Positions 18,801-25,289 of a stretch of 25,289 nucleotides of DNA are shown in pieces (position 1 is the stretch's first letter; each line of letters starts with the position of its first letter). This DNA is from Schoenoplectus triqueter (lineage: Eukaryota; Streptophyta; Magnoliopsida; Poales; Cyperaceae). The translations under genes were made by a program, and so were the position numbers. The notes under the pieces are model-generated. The model ran no database searches. It saw nothing but the letters and a program-made list of their open reading frames with translations, and was not told the origin of the DNA. Where the stretch lies: NCBI GenBank assembly GCA_964058805.1, contig CAXKVV010001708.1, positions 1 through 25,289 of the forward strand, in the 5' to 3' direction.

Positions 18801-21800
18801 GATGAGGTATCAAATTTAGGGCCTTTGTTGAAGGGTTTCTGACCTGCTTTTGTCATTGGCCGGCTCGGCGCCACAGCGGATTTAGGCAGAAAATACTGGG
18901 CGTCATTGAACTTAATCTCATGCACCCCGAATGGCTTGACATCTCCGTCAATTCTCTTTTGCTTACCATTCTCAATATATTTCAGGCATTGGTGCAGAGT
19001 AGAGGGTATGACCTGATTACTATGAAGCCACGGGCGACCCAGCAACGCCCGATAAGAGGTTTCAGCGTCAATGACATAGAATTTAGTAGGCGCTTTTAGG
19101 CTTCCACACTGCAGGTTCAGAGTTATAGCTCCCAGGGCCTTTTGGGAGTTTTGATTGAAGCCATGAATAATCACCTTTTCATCAGATAGATTCTTCACAT
19201 CTAAGGTGATGGTCTTTAGAGTTTTAAGTGGCATGATATTGATCGAAGACCCTGCGTCGACCAAGATGCGGCCAATCTTCTGCCCTCCACAATTTCCAGT
19301 AATGTATAACGGGCGGTTATGATCAACGGTGCCTATTAGGAGGTCGTCGTCTGTGAAATTTATACAGGCGGCCCGTTTGGCGGTGAATAGGGCTTCTTGC
19401 ATATTTTGCTCGACAAAGTATGACTTGTACTTCTCGGGATCTTGCAAGGCCTGGATTAGTACCTCCCTTAGGTCTTGTGACATCATCAACGCATCAAATA
19501 TGCTTAATAGCGCTGGGATCTTACGCAGATGTGCCAACACGTTGTATTCTTCGCCCGTCGACCGGGTCTTTTCTGGGTTCTTGCTTAAGCTCTCGGCCTC
19601 TTTGCCTTTATTCAGGGCCTTATCTTTTCCTTTATCGGAATCCTTGGGAGCTTGTCTCTCAGGTATATAAGTCCCGGACCGGAGTACGGCTTTGCACTCT
19701 TCATTCTTGGTCCCAGAGGTGCTTGCTTCCCCTTCGTCATTCGGGAAGAACATCTCCTCTAATGTTGGCATATCTTCGTCGTGGGAAGAATATACCATGT
19801 TGCACGAAGCACCCCAGATCTCTTCGCTTTCTTCTTTATTTATTTCTTCATCTACATTTTCTTCCTTTTGACCTAAGGTTAGCTTCTCCCAGTCTTCTTT
19901 GGAGATGAAATGTTGAAGGGTGATCGCCTCGGGACTGCCCTGCTCGTACTCTTCAATCTTGTTCTTTCTGGACTTGTTGCTTCTATGCTTCTTTTTCTTC
20001 TTAAGAACCTGGTCTTGGCTTTGGTCCACCTTATAATATACCCTGGGTTTTGGTGGGACCACTGGCGTGATATCGTCCTTCCATTTCAAGCCAGGTTCTT
20101 TCTTAAGGGCTTTAAGCATTTTAATTGATTTCTTCGATAGGTGCGTAGTCCATTGCTCTTCTTGTTCTTCGCATGACTGGCCCGGGACTTTCTCTTCCTC
20201 ATGAGAGATCGTGTTGGCCTGCTCATGGGCTGATGGGCTTTGCAAGAACCCTTTAGGTAAAGTAATTTCACCATTTTTATACGCCTTCTCGACCCAATCT
20301 TTGAAGACCCAGCAATCTTCAATTGAGTGCCCTATTATTCTGTGGTATGGGCAAAAGTTGGGTTCGTCCGATTTATCGGCATCTTCCGGGCGTTTACTGG
20401 CCGGCAGGGTTAGGCCATTCTTCAGTGCCCCTCTGAAGATTTGGGCAACTTTATCTTTTCTGAAGGAGTACGGTTTAGATTTCTTTTGTTTGAGAGACTC
20501 AAAACTCCGTGAACTCCCTCCTGGATTGGGCCTAGGTCCCTTATTATAATTGTTGCCATTTGTGCTACTGCTGCCGCCTTGGGTGTCTGCGTTGGCAACC
20601 ATCTTATCTTTCAACGAGGTGAATGCCACTTTAGTCTCGGCTCGGGCTCCTCGTTGCGGCCTATTATTCATAAAGTTCGGCACGGTATGCGGTGACATCC
20701 TTTCCATATTGGATACCGATCTGAGCAAGTCTTTGAATGTGTTGACCTTTGTCACACCAAGAAGCATGCCCATCCACCCGTCAATGTTCTTCATGATTAG
20801 GTTGACGGCCTCATCTTCATTTAATGTGCGGTCGCATTTGATGCTGAGGTTCCGCCATCTGTTGATAAAATCTGTCATTGACTCCCCTTTCTTGGGTTTA
20901 GTGCTTGCCAGATCGGCTATGTTTATTTTGTCGGATACCATGACAAATCGTGCCCTGAACGAGTCTGCCATCTCGTCCCAGGTCCTGATGCTGTTGTTTT
21001 CTAATGAATAATACCATTGAAAAGCGGTTCCCACCAAGCTCTGAGGGAATTGTCTTAACAACAATGCATCATTGCCGCCCGTGTTACCGCACGAGGCTAC
21101 AAAGTGGGCCAGGTGTTGTTCGAGGTTCAGGTCTTTATTACCTTCCCCTGAGAAGGTCCTGAAACGGGGGATCACATACCCTTTTGGATATTCTTCCAAG
21201 TCGTATACGGAAGGGTATGGATGTCCACAGTTTTTAACGGGAGGGATAGCGTATCCACCTCCAGCTATTTGCATTTGCTGGGCAATCATGGCTTGAATCT
21301 CTTTCCGGGATATTCCCGTTGGTTCAGCCTCCACATCTATAGTTCTATGTGGATGGGGTTTAGAATCGACAGGTTGTTTTCCCTTATGATTGCTTTTGGT
21401 ACTGTGGACCCCTTCTTGACGGGAGCTACCAGCTTTGAAATTGGCGTCTTGTGATTCTTGTAACGACTTGACCGCCTTAATCAATTCTTCATTTTGTTTC
21501 AGCATGGTAGCAATTAGCTCCCGTTGCCTAATCAGCTCTTCATCCCGTGCCTCGATGTGGCCTTTTAATATTTCAATCTCATCGATAGGCATCTCGGGAC
21601 GTGTTTCAACGTCATCTTCATTATCGAAGAGATCAGGGTTTTCGTTATGGTCTTCCCCTTCCCTGCTGTTGCCTTCGGGGTTGACTCTCTTTGGGGGTCT
21701 CCCTTTTCTACCATTATTCTTATTGGTATTTGTGACATGAGCTTGATTAGGCGGGGACTGGTCGTCCTGGACCATGTTCACCTCACCATCAGTATCTGGA

Positions 21801-22756
21801 TCAGTATCGTAGCTTATACTGATGGTGTTGACTGAGAAGTGCTCTTCATAACGAGCGGTTCTTCTCTTCTTCTTTGTTTGGTCAGGGGCGGTTATTTTTA
21901 AACTATTGAGTGGTATTCTCGAGCCTAATCGGCTGAATACACTCTTCTGGCCCAAGCGGCTGAACACGCTCTTGGGCGGAGCGTTAGACTTGCCGGCCTT
22001 ACTGGGCTGGGCTTGAGACTGGGGTTTCGTTGGCTGGGAACCCTTCGGGACCCACACCTGCTGGGTGCTAGGTGTTGCCTTTGATGTAAACCTCCTTGGG
22101 TTCGGAGTGGAGGCAATGGCTTGCGGCTGAGCCATGCCTTGAGAATGATCGGAGCGGGAGACGTATCGTCTCGACCTAGCGTTCTTGACGCTCTTCCTCT
22201 GCTTGAGGGCCCTGTGAGCCTTGTAGATGGCTTCTGCAGGGGTTTGAGACTTATCCTGGCGGCGCTGAGGCCTTTGAGTTGGACGAGGTGTGGGCTTAGG
22301 CACCTCCCATGCCTGGCGGAGCTGGCCTGTGGCCGAGTTCTTGGCCACTATTCGGAGAGCTGTAAATTTGTTGGAGACTGGGATAGCTGGCCTAGCCACC
22401 AGCTGGTTTTGGTATGCGTCCAGGGCCCTCTTCCTGGACGCTTGAGAGTTGTGGGCAGTTTGGGCTGCTGCCTTTGGGGCTGTCCTCTTGGACGGGCGCC
22501 TTCTCCTCTTTGGGGAGGTGGTAGGAGAGGCCATGACGTTGTTTGAGATCCCCTTGGGAGTCAGGGTGATCGATTCTTCCTCCTCGTCCGGGATGGAGAT
22601 CCGGACGGTCGCGGGAGTGAAGGCGGCCACTGGAGCTGGGCCATAGATGGTGAGTTCTTGCGGGATGGCCCCGAAGAACATGAAGAGCTTGCCCTCTGGG
22701 CTCTGTGCAGGGGTGACAGTGTAAGGGGCGAGGTTGAAGTTCCCGAAAAATGCCAT
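15782..22756 (-). CDS. gag-protease-reverse transcriptase polyprotein, first part of pol
   Basis: The frame opens at 22795 (2337 codons). I prefer the ATG at 22754-22756 (Met14), because the first 13 codons coincide with a T-rich tract ending in CAG. Numbering below is from 22795. Residues 1-380 are basic and disordered, with a VFSRLG motif twice (277-282, 286-291). About 400-450 is a coiled coil, and about 540-660 the gag capsid domain. C815-H818-H823-C828 is a zinc-knuckle-like CX2HX4HX4C. The aspartic protease (about 1140-1265) has active site VDAGSS at D1180, an unusual DAG in place of DTG/DSG. About 1330-1440 is acidic with three short SxEEE..F.FK repeats. A second coiled coil (1485-1545) and a second zinc-knuckle module (C1641-C1654) follow. 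RT (about 1985-2215) has FRDLNKACP, FGLKNAGATYQR and catalytic YVDD (2149-2152). The frame ends early in RNase H at the frame break. The product forms virus-like particles and copies the RNA in the cytoplasm. Confidence 0.93.
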   Translation of the reverse strand: MAFFGNFNLAPYTVTPAQSPEGKLFMFFGAIPQELTIYGPAPVAAFTPATVRISIPDEEEESITLTPKGISNNVMASPTTSPKRRRRPSKRTAPKAAAQTAHNSQASRKRALDAYQNQLVARPAIPVSNKFTALRIVAKNSATGQLRQAWEVPKPTPRPTQRPQRRQDKSQTPAEAIYKAHRALKQRKSVKNARSRRYVSRSDHSQGMAQPQAIASTPNPRRFTSKATPSTQQVWVPKGSQPTKPQSQAQPSKAGKSNAPPKSVFSRLGQKSVFSRLGSRIPLNSLKITAPDQTKKKRRTARYEEHFSVNTISISYDTDPDTDGEVNMVQDDQSPPNQAHVTNTNKNNGRKGRPPKRVNPEGNSREGEDHNENPDLFDNEDDVETRPEMPIDEIEILKGHIEARDEELIRQRELIATMLKQNEELIKAVKSLQESQDANFKAGSSRQEGVHSTKSNHKGKQPVDSKPHPHRTIDVEAEPTGISRKEIQAMIAQQMQIAGGGYAIPPVKNCGHPYPSVYDLEEYPKGYVIPRFRTFSGEGNKDLNLEQHLAHFVASCGNTGGNDALLLRQFPQSLVGTAFQWYYSLENNSIRTWDEMADSFRARFVMVSDKINIADLASTKPKKGESMTDFINRWRNLSIKCDRTLNEDEAVNLIMKNIDGWMGMLLGVTKVNTFKDLLRSVSNMERMSPHTVPNFMNNRPQRGARAETKVAFTSLKDKMVANADTQGGSSSTNGNNYNKGPRPNPGGSSRSFESLKQKKSKPYSFRKDKVAQIFRGALKNGLTLPASKRPEDADKSDEPNFCPYHRIIGHSIEDCWVFKDWVEKAYKNGEITLPKGFLQSPSAHEQANTISHEEEKVPGQSCEEQEEQWTTHLSKKSIKMLKALKKEPGLKWKDDITPVVPPKPRVYYKVDQSQDQVLKKKKKHRSNKSRKNKIEEYEQGSPEAITLQHFISKEDWEKLTLGQKEENVDEEINKEESEEIWGASCNMVYSSHDEDMPTLEEMFFPNDEGEASTSGTKNEECKAVLRSGTYIPERQAPKDSDKGKDKALNKGKEAESLSKNPEKTRSTGEEYNVLAHLRKIPALLSIFDALMMSQDLREVLIQALQDPEKYKSYFVEQNMQEALFTAKRAACINFTDDDLLIGTVDHNRPLYITGNCGGQKIGRILVDAGSSINIMPLKTLKTITLDVKNLSDEKVIIHGFNQNSQKALGAITLNLQCGSLKAPTKFYVIDAETSYRALLGRPWLHSNQVIPSTLHQCLKYIENGKQKRIDGDVKPFGVHEIKFNDAQYFLPKSAVAPSRPMTKAGQKPFNKGPKFDTSSGEEEEVKFNIKPRGARAQRPGRKSGEEATFRFKQVAAYKAQIKPSEINASDSEEEVIFNFKPTNTPQIQIIEATSGEDSEDSNDSGNTTSGEESGHDRQPWEEESDEEIIYHILKKPYKGPETDNESEESYMINTGPGSGRDNPVRPRPINEERSWRENFEGRVWNAIDEIRHQVENNRREVSEQWEVMQDIKVQHNEIMIMIENLQTAIYNSELLKEVTSEPRFGTPERQIPDSGKRVIVIVDESKGEETKAKQPTVMQTLKVKKSKPYSFLKNKTARIFEQALKSGLTLPVCKRPADIERAGEGEFCPYHRILGHTIEECWVFKDLIEEGHRNGTIQLPKSFQQDPAPHNLNNKGKGVAYTISHTPVLSKPKVARRKPIKEIYRSNSVMNIEIEEEMAALEITVVPERHFKDLIPREVNHIQTLKTFVVPAKVERLKGKTIIHKAIIFYQSDSTRSLKNLDHNTWKKWVMEQESENATSGDAASHPFGKELYKLAKMAKCLRDISKAEAKRFDELWNGGQNKVLGLDGKIKYTRGLGYNCDDAACLEGSLNGYRMEESCCMTSVEMPDNETEEDNTPVLKNALKQLEKEPNTVDELAEINLGTEEDPRPTFISASLPKEVADRLKTFLKSYMDCFAWSYKEMPGLDPNVAVHYLKIDPTFKPIKQAPRRMRIELEEKVVEETKKLIDAGFIREKETPEWVASIVPVKKKNGQIRICVDFRDLNKACPKDDFPLPVTEIIIDHTSSYEVFSFMDGYAGYNQIKMAPEDERHTAFRTPIGIYCYKVMPFGLKNAGATYQRAMTKIFDDLIHKIVECYVDDLVIKAMSYEEHLQYLEVVFNRLREHALKLNPLKCAFMVSSGKFLGFVVRHRGIEIDPGKIKAITELSPPKNLKQLRSLQGQLAYIRRFIANLSGKIQPFTRLTKKNIPFKWDGECQRAFEEIKAYLLNPPVLAAPIPGKELILYTTALDGSLGALLAQENQDGNQNCAILLKSHDGRGRTRVFTD
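15841..15842 (-). other. Frame break inside pol (RNase H)
   Basis: The reading frame moves by +1 beside a short A/T run, between codons for the GALLAQENQDG segment and the YYLSRMM segment, which are adjacent in related elements. A single extra base explains it. Downstream of the break the first frame runs only to a stop at 15782. Confidence 0.8.
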
Positions 22757-22759
22757 TTC

Positions 22760-22784
22760 CTGCAAAAACAAAAACACTTGAAAA
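22760..22784 (-). promoter_or_regulatory. Candidate 3' splice site just upstream of gag ATG
   Basis: On the minus strand a T-rich tract (GTGTTTTTGTTTTTGCAG) ends at an AG three bases before the preferred gag ATG. It is a textbook plant acceptor. A donor would have to lie in the LTR-derived leader; I cannot identify it. Chance T-richness is the alternative. Confidence 0.4.
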
Positions 22785-22872
22785 TTATTAGTCATTTTAG
22801 CACATAGAAGACCACTTGTATCTCTTAATTATTCTATTTGCCTCTCTCTTTCAGAGATAAGAGGAGAATCTA

Positions 22873-22891
22873 GGTCCCACTGGGCGTGCCA
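22873..22891 (-). promoter_or_regulatory. Primer binding site
   Basis: On the minus strand TGGCACGCCCAGTGGGACC starts five bases after the LTR end (GGGTCGCACA, then GGATC). It begins with TGG, as required to pair with a tRNA 3' CCA. I cannot name the tRNA from memory. Its place next to the right LTR fixes the orientation of the element. Confidence 0.75.
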
Positions 22892-22896
22892 GATCC

Positions 22897-24556
22897 TGTG
22901 CGACCCTTTTTCGCGCGCCGCCGCACCGCCGCCGGGCGATGGGTTCTGCGGAAGAAGGACACAGAGATCCCTCCCGAGCGTGCATCTGCTGGGTGTCGGC
23001 CGATTCTGCCGTTTAGAGATATTTGGATGCACATTCAGGGGGTTTTTAGTGATTGTGAGTTCTTGTAGATTCCGGTGGGCGCAAGCCCCCACCGTTAATT
23101 ACCCTGGGCTACGAACCTCGAGGCACCTCTGGATCTTTGAAAGAGAGAAGCAAATAGTATAGTTAAAAGATGGTCAAGTGGTCGTCTAAGTTTATAAAAG
23201 AGGTCTACGGAAGATGAACCTACAAACAGATCGGTTCAATCTATGGAAGACAAACCTACAAACAGATCGGTTTTGTCCTATGGAGGACGAACCTACAAAC
23301 AGATCGGTTCAGTCCATGCCACCTCGAGATGTAACCTTACCTACAGACCAGGTTAATCTCTTCATAGGGGGCTTGAGGTGAGTCTACATACAGATCGACT
23401 CGACCTCCGTTGATCTAGAAGATAAACCTACAAACAGACCGGTTCAATCTTAACTAGTCAACAACCAATCACACAAAATACAACTCGAAGCGCTGAGCCG
23501 GTTGATCTTGAGGTTGGTGAATCAGGAGAAGGGTGGATATGGCCCACGTGTTTCTTCTCACCGATCTTCTAGACCATGAATTCGAAGCACTAAGCCGATT
23601 CATAAACCTAGGAAACACAATTGCACACAATATTAAACCTGAAGCGCTGGGCCAGTTCAACATTGAGGCATGTGTTAGTGAAGGAACCTACCTACAGAAC
23701 GGTTCACATTCACTGTTTTGTGGATGAATCTACCTACAGACCGATTCAATCTCACAATCTCGGGAAATGAGCCAGGAGACAAACTCATCGACGGACGAGT
23801 TCAGTCTTGCCAGCTCAAATGGTCATGAATTACTTGTTCATGACACCGAGTCATTAAGATGTCGCTTCGCTCGGACATCTTAATGTTCTTCTTCTTCAAA
23901 GTCGACATATCTCTCCATGCTGATGTCGTAACTTTGGTCATTCTTCAGCGAGCGTCGAGATGTTCTTGTCTCAACTAATCATTCTACGTGTTGCATTACT
24001 TGTGCAAAATTACTATGTTGCCCTACACCCCTTGTGTGAGCGTATTCAATCATGAGTTACTTGCTCATGGCAGCGAGTCATTAAGATGTCACCTATCTAG
24101 GACATCGTAATGTTCTTCTTCTTCAGAGTCGACATATATCTCCATGTTAGTATCGTAGCTCTGGTTATTCTTCATCAAGTGTCAAGATGTTCTTGTCTCG
24201 ACATGTTCCTTCATGTTGCTATCAAAGCCTTATTCATCTCGCGTCAAGATGTTCCTGTCTCGACGTATCTTGTTATTCTTCATCAAGTGTCAAGATGTTC
24301 TTGTCTCGACATATCTTCTCGTATTGCTATTAAAGCCTTAATCATCTCACGTCAAGATGTTCCTGTCTCAACGTACCTTCTTTATATTGCTATCGAAGCC
24401 TTAATCATCCTATGTCAAGATTTTCTCGTCTTGACTAATGTATGCAAATATTCTCATGTGGCTCTACACTCCTTATGTGAGCATGTTTATTCATTTCTAA
24501 AATGCACAAAGTCTATGATATAATATCTTCCATTATTATTTTTATTATGAAGATGC

Positions 24557-24595
<39 letters not shown>

Positions 24596-25289
24596 TTATT
24601 ATTTTTATTCTATTTATCTATGTAGAAAATTATTTACAAAAATAATAGGAAAAGGGGTTAGCTATTTAACTAGAATTTCATTTATATTTTTGGGATTTTT
24701 ATAATAGCTAAAATAATAAAATTTTATTTTATTATTTTTAAACTCTATTCACTTTGTAGAAAATCACTTACAAAAATAATAGAAAATAAAATGGCTATGA
24801 TTTTTATTTGTATTTTTAAAATGTTTATAATAGCCAAAGTAATAGAATTTTATTATTATATTCTATTATATTGAAATACTATTCATTATGTAAGAATCAT
24901 TTACAAAATTAAAAGATGGTTAGCTATACTATTTTACTATTATTATTTTTATATATTTTTTATATTTTTAATATCTATAATAGCTAAAAAGAAATCATTA
25001 CTAATATTCTATCCTATTTATTATACTATTCATTATATCTATTTTTATTATTTCTATTTATTATCTACAGAAAAGTATAAGATTTTTATTATTAGTTGAA
25101 GATAGTCATAAGAGATGAAATTCATTATGTTTTTATTACAACTATTATTTTTATTACATTTTATTCATCAAAAGTATTTTTATTGTATATTTGTGTAGAA
25201 ATAACAAAAGAAATACAATTCATATTATAAAACTATATTATCATTCTTTATTATAAAAGAAAATGTATTTTACTATTTATTACCATAGT
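22897..25289 (-). repeat. 5' LTR (right copy), truncated by the window end
   Basis: Starts with TGTGCGACCC, like the left LTR, and matches 1094-3498. It contains the same inverted-repeat arrays (23213-24435), a shorter ATT microsatellite and the start of the AT-rich block. In element sense this is the 3' part of the 5' LTR, so the inverted repeats lie within about 320-1540 nt of the LTR end. They would be in the leader RNA if transcription starts further upstream. Confidence 0.95.

Larger units (their letters stand above)
1094..25289 (-). mobile_element. Giant Ty3/gypsy LTR retrotransposon, Tat lineage
   Basis: Two direct repeats, starting at 1094 and 22897, flank a minus-strand gag-pol. Domain order is gag, protease, RT, RNase H, archaeal-type RNase H, integrase. 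In plants the second RNase H placed before integrase is diagnostic of the Tat lineage (Ogre, Retand, Grande and relatives). A primer binding site adjoins the right LTR, so that is the 5' LTR and the left one is the 3' LTR. At least 24.2 kb is visible; if the LTR ends at 6761 the full element is about 27.5 kb. There is no separate ORF upstream of gag as in classical Ogre, since the leader from LTR end to ATG is only about 140 bp. A spliced PMD gene runs antisense between integrase and the 3' LTR. The subfamily is not assigned. Confidence 0.93.

Noticed and set aside
15906..22646. Many + strand open frames of 60-164 codons opposite gag-pol
   Set aside because: They are shadows of the minus-strand coding frame, with no recognisable protein features.

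Overview
The window is plant nuclear DNA, most likely angiosperm. Almost all of it is one very large Ty3/gypsy LTR retrotransposon lying on the minus strand, inserted into an older, decayed L1-type LINE. The plant assignment rests on three things: the Tat-lineage signature (gag, protease, RT, RNase H, a second archaeal-type RNase H, then integrase), a captured plant mobile domain (PMD) gene, and short introns of plant type.

Layout in + coordinates. 1-1093 is flanking DNA; its right half is a broken LINE endonuclease. The left LTR (the element's 3' LTR) starts at 1094. The same sequence restarts at 22897 as the element's 5' LTR, which is cut off by the window end. The two copies can be compared over about 2.4 kb and by eye differ by two substitutions plus a microsatellite change, so the insertion is very young. 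The inner end of the LTR cannot be proved because its second copy is truncated. The best candidate is 6761, which would give an LTR of about 5.7 kb and an element of about 27.5 kb. Reading leftwards from the right LTR come a primer binding site (22873-22891), a gag-protease-RT frame (22756 to 15782), a one-base frame break inside the first RNase H, a second frame with RNase H, archaeal RNase H and integrase (to 13669), and a long 3' noncoding part.

That 3' part carries a passenger gene on the opposite (+) strand. A PMD exon (to 10154) is followed by five further exons. Five GT-AG introns of 72-79 nt, all phase 1, join them into one frame that stays open to a stop at 11929. Tandem-duplicated TATA-containing blocks lie just upstream and a polyadenylation signal lies downstream.

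The most unusual signal is in the noncoding DNA. The LTR (1410-2632, repeated at 23213-24435) contains about 20 short inverted repeats in a few families. Within a family the loop is conserved while the two arms change together. Where pairing is imperfect, all ten A-C mismatches I found on the + strand become G-U pairs on the minus strand, which is the element's RNA strand. Similar conserved-loop, changing-stem hairpins occur in tandem duplications elsewhere in the element (about 7192, 7991, 12674 and 12717). This looks like a structured RNA leader, or a footprint of template switching by the element's reverse transcriptase.
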